This document shows, piece by piece, positions 32,372 to 41,162 of a stretch of 64,000 nt of DNA. A model generated the notes under the pieces. That model was not told where the DNA came from, did not search any database, and saw only the letters and a list, made by a program, of their open reading frames with translations. The translations under genes and the position numbers were made by a program. The first letter of the stretch is position 1. Each line of letters starts with the position of its first letter. This DNA is from Hansschlegelia quercus. GTDB lineage: Bacteria > Pseudomonadota > Alphaproteobacteria > Rhizobiales > Methylopilaceae. Where the stretch lies: the NCBI RefSeq assembly GCF_004310425.1, contig NZ_SIUB01000002.1, positions 496,001 to 560,000 on the forward strand, written 5' to 3'.

Positions 32372-32764
32372 ATGCTTCATCCTTACTATTTTGTTCTTAT
32401 TACTGTTTTGGCATACGGATCATCGGCGGCGAAAGCTGATGACGGCGCTGTCACGCAGGGTCGCGACTTCGACACGGCGTCCGTGGCGGCCGCGACCGAT
32501 GGCGGGCTGTCGATCACGGTTTCCGTCCGGACGAACGGACTTCGCGTCAACAGCACGTCGAGCATCACTCTTCGCGACAACGGAAAGCCGATCTTCGGTC
32601 CTGAGACGCGCCCCGACGCCGCGTGGCGGCAACAGGTTCGTGCGTTCGGGCGAGGTCCCCATGATCTGCGCGTTGAGTGCGGCCACGAGAACTCGAAGCC
32701 TGTCTTCTGCCGTCTCGAGATAGAGGAACAACGCGCGGAGGGATCCTCAGGTGCCGGGCGCTAG
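32372..32764 (+). CDS. Secreted small protein of unknown function
   Basis: 130 residues with an N-terminal hydrophobic signal (YYFVLITVLAYGSSAAKA). The mature part is beta-rich (LSITVSVRTNGLRVNSTSSITLRDNG) and has two cysteines near the end (VECGHENSKPVFCRLEIEE) that could form a disulphide. The 5' flank is AT-rich. No family recognised. Confidence 0.6.
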   Translation: MLHPYYFVLITVLAYGSSAAKADDGAVTQGRDFDTASVAAATDGGLSITVSVRTNGLRVNSTSSITLRDNGKPIFGPETRPDAAWRQQVRAFGRGPHDLRVECGHENSKPVFCRLEIEEQRAEGSSGAGR

Positions 32765-32969
32765 ACGTACAGGAGACTGGCCTCGCCACGTTTACAGAAG
32801 CGCCGCTGGTCGGGCCTTTGCTCCTAAACCGAAATGGCGTCCGCAGGCGCGGGCAGCGCCTCATCTACAGCCGCCGGCCGCGTTCGCCGATCGTTAGGCA
32901 TCTTCGACTTTCGTCGGGAACGACTTCCGCGTGGGATGGTTTCCCGCCCGCTAGCGAAGGAGCGGGTCG

Positions 32970-33191
32970 ATGGCGATCGAGAATGCGACGAATCAAGAGA
33001 AACTGGCTGCCGTTGAATTTCGCCAGCGCGTCCGGAGACTGCAGATCGCCGACCTTAACGACCGCATCGCTTTGCGGCGTGAAGAGGGGCATTGCACCCA
33101 GCATCTCGAAGAGAAGGTCGAGCAGCTCGAGCTCGACCTCGCCGAACTCGCGCGTCTGGTTCCGATCTATGCGAGTTGCGTGCGATTTTGA
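32970..33191 (+). CDS. Small coiled-coil protein
   Basis: 73 residues, nearly all helical with a heptad pattern in the second half (LEEKVEQLELDLAELARLV). AAGGAG precedes the ATG. No family recognised. Confidence 0.6.
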   Translation: MAIENATNQEKLAAVEFRQRVRRLQIADLNDRIALRREEGHCTQHLEEKVEQLELDLAELARLVPIYASCVRF

Positions 33192-33380
33192 TGACCCGTC
33201 GCTAAGGCGAGCGGCGACGCGGCCTACATGATCGGCTCCAAGAGCGCATTTCGGTTCAGCCGGGAATATGCCCCTGACCGGCGCGCCGGTCGCCCCGCGA
33301 CTCCGCACGCCTGCGGGCGTCGGGAGAGGTTCCCGCTTTAAGCGGCGGGGCGACCGAAGGCGCCGCCCCGCCGCCTTCGC

Positions 33381-35495
33381 TCACTTCATTCCGAGGCGAA
33401 CCTTCAGTCCCGCCTTTGCGACGAAGCCGGGGCTGGCGTCGGCGGCGAGATAGCGCGTGTATTTCTTGTCGGTGACGTTGTTGAGGTTCAGATAGGCGGT
33501 CGCCGCCTCGCTGATCGCGTAGGAGCCGTAGAGATCGATCCGGTTGAAGGAGGGCGCCTTCACCAGAGCGCTGTCCCCGAATGAGCCGAGGCTCGAGTCG
33601 GTCGCGTCGCGCTTGCCGTACCAGGTCCACCGCACGCCCGCGTCGAGCCGCTCGTCGAAGGCCCGGAAACCGATCGTGGTCGAGAGCTTCTGCGGCTGGA
33701 CGCTGATGAGGTCGCCGCCGTTCTCCTTGTTGCGCCCATGCTGATAGGCGTAGGCGAGCAGGCCGTAGACCCGGCCCATGTCGTACTGGCCTTCAAGCTC
33801 GAAGCCTTTGATGCGCGCCTTGGCGATGTTGTCGTAAGTCTGATTGGGAATTGTGATGAACGGGCCGCCCGGAAATAGTTGGAACGGCGTTCCCGGCCTT
33901 TCAGCAAGATCGATGAAGTTCGTCACATCGTTCTGGAAGACGTTCGCTTTCAGCCTGACCTTGTCCTCAGCGACGAAGACGCCATCCCGCTTGACGTTGA
34001 CGCCGATCTCTTTCGTTCGACCGACTTCGGGTTTGAGGTCGAAATTGGGAAGAAGATCGAAGGTCGAGCCAGGGACGCCGGGGATAACAGCGGGGTGGGT
34101 CCCGCTGATCAGCGTCTCGGTCACCGATGGAGCACGGTAGCCTTCTGCATAGGTGCCGTAGACGCTCAGCCAGGGCAGCGGCGTTACAGCGACCGTGCCC
34201 TTCGGCGACAGGCGACCGCCATCCGCCTTCTTGCCGTCCCCCTTGAGCTGGTAATGATCGTAGCGCAGGCCGCCGATCAACTCGAGCCAGTGGTACCTGG
34301 CCTGCCACTCGGCGAAGCCGCCCGACACGGTCCGCTCGCCCGTCGGCGTGAAGAGGTCGTTGGTGCCCGCGCTATCCTCCACGTGCACCTTGTCGCGGAA
34401 GACGTCCGCGCCGTAGGTCAGCGTGTTCTCGACCTCGCCTGTCGTGAAGCGTGACGAATTGTGGATGTCGGCGCCCACCGTGTCGATCTTGAAGAACAGA
34501 TTGGTGCCCGCGGCAGCGCCGAAGGCTCCGGGCGTCAGGCGCTCCTGATCGTCCTCCGTCCGCGTCCAATAGGCGGAGGTCGACAGGTCGATCAGCGGGT
34601 TGTCGGGGCTCGCGAAGGTCCACTTCACCGACGCCTGCTTCTGATCGACGTCATGCTTGACGCGACGCGCGGGCGGCCCCCAGGCACCGTTTGTGTAGTC
34701 GGCGCCGTAGACGAGGCCGGAAAAAGTGAGCTCGTGGCCGTCAGCGGGGCGGATCCTGAGCTTGGCCATGCCGGACTCGATCGACTGGCCTGAATCCTGA
34801 ACCTTGTCGCCGTCGCCGTCGTCATAGCTGTCGCTGTGACGCTTGACGCCGCCGATCACGATGTCAGCCGCGTCGCCGGCGCGCGCGCCCACGAAGGTGG
34901 AGCCCATCAGTTCGCCGGTGTTGCTGGCCGCGGAGCCGTTGAACAGGACGCCGGCCTTCTCGCCGGCCTTGATGACGTCGTCCGCCGTCTTGGTGTCGAT
35001 CGACACCACGCCGCCGATCGCGCCTGAACCGTAGACATTCGCGACCGGCCCACGGACGACGTCCACGGAGGAGATCATCTCCGGATCAAGATAGAACATG
35101 CCGTTCGCGTTGTGCCCGGAGCGCTGATAGTCCTGCCGCGCGCCGTCGACGATCACCGCGACGCGGCCGAAATCCTGCAGGCCACGGATCGAGATCGAGG
35201 TCGCAGGATCGTCCGGCTCCTCCTGCGTCGCGTCGACGCCTGGCAGCGCTTCGAAGACGTCGGAGACGCGCCGCGGCCCGATGCGCGCGAGATCCTTCTC
35301 ACGCAGTGAACTCACCGCGGCCTTGGCGCCGATTGTCTCTTCTTTGGTTTTCGTCGCAAGCACGGTGATCGGCTCGAGGGTCGAAGTCTCCTCGGCGGTG
35401 GGTGCGGCGGCCTGTTGGGCGAAGCCCGGCGTCGCGAAGACGAGCGCGGACGCGCTCGCGAGAGCGAGCGTCCGCAAGCGAACGGCAATCGTCAT
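33381..35495 (-). CDS. TonB-dependent haem/haemoglobin receptor
   Basis: 704 residues. The signal peptide is TIAVRLRTLALASASALVFATPGFA. Then come a TonB-box-like stretch, the plug domain (VSDVFEALPGVDATQEEPDDPATSISIRGLQDFGRVAVIVDGARQ, of which the IRG...V.VDG part is classic) and a 22-strand barrel ending in the aromatic-poor LKVRLGMK. FRAP- and NPDL-like motifs of haem receptors are approximated by GYRAPSVTE and NFDLKPE. Start 35495 follows GGGGA; a longer reading from 35606 lacks a site. It is divergent from hemP-hmuTUV, so it is probably the outer-membrane receptor of that haem system. Confidence 0.92.
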   Translation of the reverse strand: MTIAVRLRTLALASASALVFATPGFAQQAAAPTAEETSTLEPITVLATKTKEETIGAKAAVSSLREKDLARIGPRRVSDVFEALPGVDATQEEPDDPATSISIRGLQDFGRVAVIVDGARQDYQRSGHNANGMFYLDPEMISSVDVVRGPVANVYGSGAIGGVVSIDTKTADDVIKAGEKAGVLFNGSAASNTGELMGSTFVGARAGDAADIVIGGVKRHSDSYDDGDGDKVQDSGQSIESGMAKLRIRPADGHELTFSGLVYGADYTNGAWGPPARRVKHDVDQKQASVKWTFASPDNPLIDLSTSAYWTRTEDDQERLTPGAFGAAAGTNLFFKIDTVGADIHNSSRFTTGEVENTLTYGADVFRDKVHVEDSAGTNDLFTPTGERTVSGGFAEWQARYHWLELIGGLRYDHYQLKGDGKKADGGRLSPKGTVAVTPLPWLSVYGTYAEGYRAPSVTETLISGTHPAVIPGVPGSTFDLLPNFDLKPEVGRTKEIGVNVKRDGVFVAEDKVRLKANVFQNDVTNFIDLAERPGTPFQLFPGGPFITIPNQTYDNIAKARIKGFELEGQYDMGRVYGLLAYAYQHGRNKENGGDLISVQPQKLSTTIGFRAFDERLDAGVRWTWYGKRDATDSSLGSFGDSALVKAPSFNRIDLYGSYAISEAATAYLNLNNVTDKKYTRYLAADASPGFVAKAGLKVRLGMK

Positions 35496-35627
35496 GTCTT
35501 TCCCCGAAATGTCCCGAACGCCATCGGCTGGCTGGCGATCGTTTCGGGGATCGCGGGCTGGCAGGCGATACGCGCCGGGTTGCCGGCGCGCTCTGACTTC
35601 AGCCACTACGGCAGCACAGCTAGGCGC

Positions 35628-35657
35628 GTCAATAAGAACGCGTTTTTTTATTGACGA
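35628..35657. promoter_or_regulatory. 9-bp inverted repeat between haem receptor and hemP
   Basis: CGTCAATAA (35628-35636) and TTATTGACG (35649-35657) are exact inverted copies 12 bp apart, in the AT-rich divergent promoter region. A second small palindrome, GAATT/AATTC (35710-35724), lies just before hemP. Iron-responsive control (Fur/Irr/RirA type) is expected for these genes, but neither repeat matches a consensus well enough to name the regulator. Confidence 0.5.
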
Positions 35658-35728
35658 AACATCGGCATGACTGCGCTTATGCCACAGCTACGCAGAACTA
35701 TACTTTGTAGAATTGGAATAATTCGCGA

Positions 35729-35905
35729 ATGCAACCCCCGCCCCCTGCCCCGCCGCCGCAGTCCGAGCGCACCGTGTCGATCGCGGCCGACACTGTGGAC
35801 AGCGCCGCTTTGATCGGTCCTGCGCGGGAATTACTGATCCGCCATGGCGACGCCACCTACCGGCTTCGCATCACGTCCCAGAACAAGATGATCCTGACGA
35901 AATGA
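35729..35905 (+). CDS. hemP: Haemin uptake protein HemP
   Basis: 58 residues. The end of the protein, LIGPARELLIRHGDATYRLRITSQNKMILTK, is the HemP family core, in which a short beta-rich domain ends in KLILTK. The first 20 residues are a Pro-rich, variable tail. The stop overlaps the next ATG (ATGA). HemP/HmuP proteins act with the haem-uptake genes, in some species as activators of the receptor gene. Confidence 0.9.
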   Translation: MQPPPPAPPPQSERTVSIAADTVDSAALIGPARELLIRHGDATYRLRITSQNKMILTK

Positions 35906-36843
35906 GCGAGGCTCGAGAGCTGCATCCGGCCGCCGAGATCTCCCGCCGCGCCGTCCTGCTCGGAATGTCCGCCTCGGCCCTCGCGCTGCGGCCCAGCCAG
36001 GCGATGGCGAAGGCCGCCGGCGACAAGATCGTCACGCTTGGAGGCGGCGTAACCGAGATCGTCTATGCGCTTGGCGCGGGCGACCGGATCGTCGCGGTGG
36101 ACCTGACGTCGACCTATCCCGCCGCCGCGCGCGGAAAACCGAATGTCGGCTACTACCGGCGCCTCTCGGCGGAAGGCGTGTTGGCTCTCGCCCCAACCGC
36201 GATCGTTGCGGCCGACGGCGCGGGACCCAAGGAGACCATGGACGTGCTGGCCTCGGCCGCGGTCCCGCTGGTGTCGCTCGCCGAAGTCCGCCGCCCCGGC
36301 GACGTCGCGACCCGCATTCGTGCGGTCGCAGAGGCGATTGGCGAGCAGGAGCGCGGCACCGCGCTCGCCGATGCCGTATCCGCGGATCTGTCTACGCTCG
36401 CGGAAGACATCTTCCACATACAGAAACGGCAGCGCACGCTGATCCTGCTCGGGCCCTCCAATGGCGGCCCGCTGACCGCCGCCGGCAGCCAATCCACCGG
36501 CGCGCTCGCGCTGGAGCTCGTCGGCGGCGACAATGTCGCGGCGTCGATGACGGGCTGGAAGCCGCTCGTCGACGAGGCCGTGCTCGCGCTCTATCCCGAG
36601 GCCGTCATCGTCATGGCGACCGGCGCGCCGGTTTCGGTCGACGCTGTCGCGCGGCACCCGGCGCTCGCCGGTTCGGCGGCGGTGCGAGACAATCGCGTGG
36701 TGGCGGCCGACGCGCTCGGTCTGGTCGGCTTCGGGCCGCGGGTCGCCCATATCGCCCAGGGTGTCGCAAAGCGGATCTATTCCGATCAGGCGTTTCGAGA
36801 GCTGCCGGCGCGCCCTTGGACGGAGCAAGCGCCGCCCAAGTGA
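35902..36843 (+). CDS. hmuT: Haemin-binding periplasmic protein HmuT
   Basis: 313 residues with a twin-arginine-like signal (ISRRAVLLGMSASALAL). The substrate-binding fold is of the BtuF/HemT type: KIVTLGGGVTEIVYALGAGDRIVAVDLTSTYPAA, GYYRRLSAEGVLALAPTAIVA, and a central helix followed by TLILLGPSNGGPLTAAGSQSTGALALELVG. It carries haem from the outer-membrane receptor to HmuU. It overlaps hemP and hmuU by 4 bp each. Confidence 0.93.
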   Translation: MSEARELHPAAEISRRAVLLGMSASALALRPSQAMAKAAGDKIVTLGGGVTEIVYALGAGDRIVAVDLTSTYPAAARGKPNVGYYRRLSAEGVLALAPTAIVAADGAGPKETMDVLASAAVPLVSLAEVRRPGDVATRIRAVAEAIGEQERGTALADAVSADLSTLAEDIFHIQKRQRTLILLGPSNGGPLTAAGSQSTGALALELVGGDNVAASMTGWKPLVDEAVLALYPEAVIVMATGAPVSVDAVARHPALAGSAAVRDNRVVAADALGLVGFGPRVAHIAQGVAKRIYSDQAFRELPARPWTEQAPPK

Positions 36844-37889
36844 CCAAATTCTCAGGCGTTTCCGCGGCCATCGCTCTGCTGGTCTTCGCGGTCGTCGCGT
36901 CGCTGTCGATCGGACCCGTCGCGATCGGGCCGACGCGGCTTGGCGAAGTGTTCAACGCGATCGTCGCGAACGGCGGCCGGGCCGGCCTGCCGGCGGAGTT
37001 CGTGCGCGACGCCACCATTCTCGCCGACATCAGGGCGCCGCGAACCGTGCTCGGCGCGCTTGTCGGCGCGGCGATGGCGCTCGCGGGCGCGGTGATGCAG
37101 GGCATGTTCCGCAACCCTCTCGCCGATCCCGGCCTCATCGGCGTGTCGTCGGGCGCCGCCTTCGCCGCCGTGTCGTGGATCGTGCTGGGCGAGGGCGTCG
37201 CCCATCTCCTGCCTCAGGCGCTGGCGGAGCTCGGGATGCCGCTGGCGGCTTTCGCGGGAGGGCTCGCCACCACGCTTCTGCTCGCGCGCATCGCCTCCCG
37301 CGACGGGCGCACCGAGATCGCGGTGATGCTGCTCGCGGGCGTCGCGCTCGGCGCGCTGTCGGCGGCGGGGACCGGCCTGCTGGTGTTCACCGCCCGCGAC
37401 GACCAGCTGCGCGCCTTCCTGTTCTGGACGCTCGGCAGTCTCGGCGGCGCGACCTGGTTCAAGATCGCGCTCGCCCTCCCCTTCATGCTCGCGCTCGGGC
37501 TTGCGGCGCCGTTCCTGGCTCGGGGCCTGGACGCGGTCGCGCTCGGCGAACGCGCGGCCTTCCATGTCGGAATTGACGTCGAGCGGCTGAAGCGTGTGGC
37601 GGTGGTCGGCGTCGCGGCGGCGGTCGCGGCGGCCGTCGCGAGCGCAGGCACGATCGGCTTCGTCGGGCTCGCCGCACCGCATCTGGTCCGGCTGGCGATC
37701 GGTCCCGGCCACCGGGCGCTTCTGCCGGCGTCAGCCGTGCTCGGCGCGGCGCTGCTTCTGCTATCGGACGTCGCCGCCCGCACGCTCGCGACGCCGGCCG
37801 AGTTGCCGATCGGCGTGGTGACGGCCGCCTTCGGCGCGCCGTTCTTCCTCTGGCTCCTGATGCGCCGACGCGGCCGGATGGTCGGATGA
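36840..37889 (+). CDS. hmuU: Haemin ABC transporter permease HmuU
   Basis: 349 residues of the FecCD/BtuC permease family with about ten hydrophobic helices. The signature region RAPRTVLGALVGAAMALAGAVMQGMFRNPLADPGLIGVSSGAA is textbook, as is GTIGFVGLAAPHLVRLAIGPGHR. I chose GTG 36840, which overlaps the hmuT stop as GTGA; an upstream TTG at 36816 is also in frame. It forms the inner-membrane channel with HmuV. Confidence 0.94.
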   Translation: MTKFSGVSAAIALLVFAVVASLSIGPVAIGPTRLGEVFNAIVANGGRAGLPAEFVRDATILADIRAPRTVLGALVGAAMALAGAVMQGMFRNPLADPGLIGVSSGAAFAAVSWIVLGEGVAHLLPQALAELGMPLAAFAGGLATTLLLARIASRDGRTEIAVMLLAGVALGALSAAGTGLLVFTARDDQLRAFLFWTLGSLGGATWFKIALALPFMLALGLAAPFLARGLDAVALGERAAFHVGIDVERLKRVAVVGVAAAVAAAVASAGTIGFVGLAAPHLVRLAIGPGHRALLPASAVLGAALLLLSDVAARTLATPAELPIGVVTAAFGAPFFLWLLMRRRGRMVG

Positions 37890-38674
37890 GCGGGTTGCTG
37901 GCGGAAGCCGTCTCCGTGCGGCTCGGCGGCCGGCTGGTCCTCGACCAGGCGAGCGTCTTGGTGCGTCCCGGCGAGGTGGTGGTCCTGATCGGGCCGAACG
38001 GCGCGGGCAAGTCGACGCTGCTCTCCGCGCTCGCCGGCGACGTCACGCCGACGAGCGGCCGCGTCCTTCTGGACGGCGCGGAGGTCGGTTCGTTTCGGCC
38101 ACGCGCGCTGGCGCGGCGGCGCGCTGTGCTGGCCCAGACCAACGACCTCGCCTTCCCGTTCACGGTGGGCGAAACCGCCCGTCTCGGCCTGCCTGTCGGG
38201 ATCGCGCGGCGTGAAGCGGACGCGATCGTCGCGCGCAATCTCGCGCTCGTCGGTCTGGGCGATGCGGCCGGCCGGCCGTGCTCGGAGCTGTCCGGCGGCG
38301 AGCGGCAACGGGCGCACCTCGCCCGCGTGATGGCGCAGCTCGACGCCGAACCCGATGGCGCGCCGCGCTATCTGATGCTCGACGAGCCGACCGCCAATCT
38401 CGACCTCGAACACCAGCTCGCGACACTCGCCGTCGCGCGCCGACATGCGGAGGCCGGTGGCGGGGTGCTCGCGGTGCTGCACGACGTCAATCTCGCGGCG
38501 ATGGCCGCCGACGTGATCGTCGCGCTGAAGGCCGGGGCAATCGTCGCCGCCGGCGCGCCGCACGACGTCGTCACCGACAAACTTGTCCGGACGCTCTACC
38601 GCGTGGACGCCGAAGTGCGAGGCGTTCCGGAAGGACCGTTCCTCTTGCCGCAATCGGCGCGCAGCGAAACCTGA
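37886..38674 (+). CDS. hmuV: Haemin ABC transporter ATP-binding protein HmuV
   Basis: 262 residues. Walker A is GPNGAGKST, the ABC signature LSGGERQRAHLARV, Walker B YLMLDEPTANLD and the switch histidine lies in AVLHDVNLAAM. The N-terminal strand LLAEAVSVRLGGRLVLDQASVLV and the length fit HmuV/FecE-type ATPases. It overlaps hmuU by 4 bp and ends the hemP-hmuTUV operon. Confidence 0.95.
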   Translation: MSGLLAEAVSVRLGGRLVLDQASVLVRPGEVVVLIGPNGAGKSTLLSALAGDVTPTSGRVLLDGAEVGSFRPRALARRRAVLAQTNDLAFPFTVGETARLGLPVGIARREADAIVARNLALVGLGDAAGRPCSELSGGERQRAHLARVMAQLDAEPDGAPRYLMLDEPTANLDLEHQLATLAVARRHAEAGGGVLAVLHDVNLAAMAADVIVALKAGAIVAAGAPHDVVTDKLVRTLYRVDAEVRGVPEGPFLLPQSARSET

Positions 38675-38693
38675 GCCGCGCTGTCGCGGCCCC

Positions 38694-39272
38694 TTACGGG
38701 CGCGCCCCGCCGGCCATCTGCTGGAACACGCCGTCGCGGCGAACCAAAGCGTGGAACAGAGCCGCGGCGACGTGGAGCAGCACCAGCGTGAAGAAGACGA
38801 AGGCGAGGGTGCGGTGCGCGTCCCAGAGCAGGGCGTGGAGCTCACGGCTTGGCGCGACGATGGGCGGCAAGTTGAAGCCTCCCCACAGCGTGATCGGATA
38901 GTCCGCGGCGGACAGCATCGCCCAACCGATGAGCGGCATGGCGACCATCAGCCCATAGAACGCGTAGTGCGAGGCCTTCGCAGCGAGCTTCATCGGCGAA
39001 GGCAGGTCCACGGGCAACGGCGGCGCTCCATAGCGGAAGCGGACGGCGATACGGATGATCACCAGCGCAAGCAGCGCGACGCCAAGCGGCTTGTGGATCG
39101 AAACGAGCGTCAGATGGGTCGCCGCAATGGTCGAGACCATGCCGACGCCGATGAACAGCATGGCGATAATGCCGGCCGCCATCAGCCAGTGGATCAGGCG
39201 CTGCAGCGGCGTGAAACGCGGAAGCTCATCAGCCACGGCGTCTGCTTTGGGGAAAGAAGCGGCATCGGTCAT
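38694..39272 (-). CDS. Cytochrome b561-type membrane protein
   Basis: 192 residues with four transmembrane helices and paired histidines suited to two b haems: RLIHWLMAAG, VSIHKPLGVALL, ASHYAFYGLMVAMPLIGWAML and LLHVAAALFHALVRRDGV. It belongs to the bacterial cytochrome b561 family, which carries electrons across the inner membrane. The start overlaps the stop of the catalase-like gene upstream by 4 bp, so it is likely the electron partner of that periplasmic peroxidase. Confidence 0.93.
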   Translation of the reverse strand: MTDAASFPKADAVADELPRFTPLQRLIHWLMAAGIIAMLFIGVGMVSTIAATHLTLVSIHKPLGVALLALVIIRIAVRFRYGAPPLPVDLPSPMKLAAKASHYAFYGLMVAMPLIGWAMLSAADYPITLWGGFNLPPIVAPSRELHALLWDAHRTLAFVFFTLVLLHVAAALFHALVRRDGVFQQMAGGARP

Positions 39273-40303
39273 TTGGCGGGATAATCCTTGGCCTCGGCCG
39301 TGCGCCGGTCGAACGAAACGGCGTAGGCGGCGGAGCGCGCGGCGGGGAACGGATCGTCCGAGGTCCTGATCCCCAACGGCAGCACAGTCGGGTCGAAATT
39401 GACGTCACGGCACGGGCCGTCGGCCTCGGGCTCGACCTTGTCGGCGATCAGCTTCCCGACCTCGACCGTGCGGCGGTCGGCCGGCCATGCCTTGCTCGGA
39501 TCGGCTGTCGGGTCGCCGGGATCCGCTACCGTCACGACAAGCGTCCAGCGCGCAGGGCCGGCCGCAATGCGCTGGGTGATCTCTTCCTGCAGGAAGTCAG
39601 GTCCGCGCTTGGCGATATCGTCTGCGGGAACCGAAACCGGCGGGGCCTCGGGGACCCAGGACCACCGCACGGCGCGATCCTTACCCCCGGCGTCCGTGAA
39701 GATGAAGCTGTTCAAACCGTTATAGCGTTCCTCGGCGTAGCTCGCGGTCCAGGGCGCGGTCTTGGTCCAGCCGCCGAAGCCGGCGATCTCCGGATGGGTG
39801 GCGGCGAAATTCTTCATCGCCTCTGGCGCCTTGCTGCCCGATGCCTGCAGCAACTCGTAGAAGGCTTGTGGCGTCGAGACCGGGAAGACCGGCGCGCTGA
39901 TCTGGGCGCTGCGCCATTCCTGCCCGTCGGGCGTCGAGATCCTGACGCTGAAGCCGCGGACGCGCGCCTTGGCGTCCGGGGCGACCGGGCTGGGGGTGCC
40001 AAAGTTGAAGCGGCCAACAACGGGGTAGCGCCCGGCTTCGAAGACCTGCGCCTTGGAAAGCTCCGCTCCCGCGCCGTTCGACTCGAAGGACCCGGTGAAG
40101 CAGACGCCCTTGGCGTGGTTGCGGCGATGGCCGAGCGCCGGCCCGCCCGGCGGGGCGAATGCGTCCACGACCTTGGCGGGGGTCAATCGGTCCGGCGACA
40201 GCCAGCCAGCCGTGTAGGCGAAGGCGGCTGCGCCTCCGCCGACCACGAACCCGATCGCCGTAAGCGACGCCAGCAACGAGCGTGAGCGGGTTGGGTCTGC
40301 CAA
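39269..40303 (-). CDS. Catalase-family peroxidase (SrpA-like)
   Basis: 344 residues. An uncleaved or cleaved N-terminal hydrophobic segment ([26 protein letters not shown]) directs it to the periplasm. The catalase core is seen at [20 protein letters not shown] (active-site His), [24 protein letters not shown], and [15 protein letters not shown]. It is shorter than true catalases, as in the SrpA group of haem peroxidases. The TTG at 40303 has GGGGGA upstream and is preferred to the in-frame TTG at 40321. Paired with a cytochrome b561 gene, a common arrangement. Confidence 0.9.
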   Translation of the reverse strand: MADPTRSRSLLASLTAIGFVVGGGAAAFAYTAGWLSPDRLTPAKVVDAFAPPGGPALGHRRNHAKGVCFTGSFESNGAGAELSKAQVFEAGRYPVVGRFNFGTPSPVAPDAKARVRGFSVRISTPDGQEWRSAQISAPVFPVSTPQAFYELLQASGSKAPEAMKNFAATHPEIAGFGGWTKTAPWTASYAEERYNGLNSFIFTDAGGKDRAVRWSWVPEAPPVSVPADDIAKRGPDFLQEEITQRIAAGPARWTLVVTVADPGDPTADPSKAWPADRRTVEVGKLIADKVEPEADGPCRDVNFDPTVLPLGIRTSDDPFPAARSAAYAVSFDRRTAEAKDYPAK

Positions 40304-40514
40304 GGAAATCCCCCTATCCAAGTTCGGCCGGTCCGCGTCGATCGACTTTTCCGGCCTGTCGCGTCCCTCTTCGGAGGCGACGGCGGGAGCGTTACCGACG
40401 TCCGCAAAATACCTGGAGGCCCGCGGCCGGCCGACGTGTCGTGAAACGTCCTGCTTTGAAAAGCCGTACCTAGCTCACGATATTGGCGTCATACGACGGG
40501 CGAAGGAGACGGGG

Positions 40515-41039
40515 ATGACCGAGACAACCGAACGCGCAGTCCTGGCAGGCGGGTGCTTCTGGGGAATGCAGGACCTGATCCGCAGGCAGCCCGGCGTGCT
40601 CTCCACCCGTGTCGGATATAGCGGCGGCGACGTTCCGAACGCGACCTATCGCAACCATGGCACGCATGCCGAGGCGATCGAGATCATCTACGATCCGAAG
40701 GTCACGAGCTTCCGCCGGATGCTGGAGTTCTTCTTCCAGATCCACGATCCCACCACCCCGAACCGGCAGGGCAACGATCGCGGCACGGGCTATCGCTCGG
40801 CGATCTTCACTCTCGACGAGGACCAGCGTCGGATCGCGGAGGAGACCATCGCCGATGTCGACGCTTCCGGTCTGTGGCCGGGCAAGGTGGTGACCGAGGT
40901 CTCGGCGGCGGGCCCGTTCTGGGAGGCCGAGCCGGAGCATCAAGACTACCTCGAGCGGTTCCCGGCCGGCTACACCTGCCACTTCATCCGACCGAACTGG
41001 CGGCTCCCTGCCCGCGAAGAGGTTCGGCAGGCTAGCTGA
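40515..41039 (+). CDS. msrA: Peptide methionine sulfoxide reductase MsrA
   Basis: 174 residues with the catalytic motif [14 protein letters not shown] (GCFWG, catalytic Cys), [25 protein letters not shown] and a C-terminal YPxG-like segment. It reduces methionine-S-sulfoxide in proteins. GAAGGAGA precedes the ATG. The C-terminal resolving cysteine may be the one in [12 protein letters not shown]. An intrinsic terminator follows. Confidence 0.95.
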   Translation: MTETTERAVLAGGCFWGMQDLIRRQPGVLSTRVGYSGGDVPNATYRNHGTHAEAIEIIYDPKVTSFRRMLEFFFQIHDPTTPNRQGNDRGTGYRSAIFTLDEDQRRIAEETIADVDASGLWPGKVVTEVSAAGPFWEAEPEHQDYLERFPAGYTCHFIRPNWRLPAREEVRQAS

Positions 41040-41057
41040 TCAAGCGTCCGCAATGGA

Positions 41058-41088
41058 AAGCCCAGGCGATCCTCGTCCGGGCTTTTTT
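41058..41088 (+). terminator. Rho-independent terminator after msrA
   Basis: AAGCCCAGG pairs with CCGGGCT (one bulged A) around a CGATCCTCGT loop, followed by TTTTTT. Confidence 0.85.
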
Positions 41089-41162
41089 GCGCACATGACA
41101 TGCTGCGTCGCGGAGCTGCCGACGCTCCTCGCTTGGGATCGCGCGCTTAAGGAAATCAAGCG

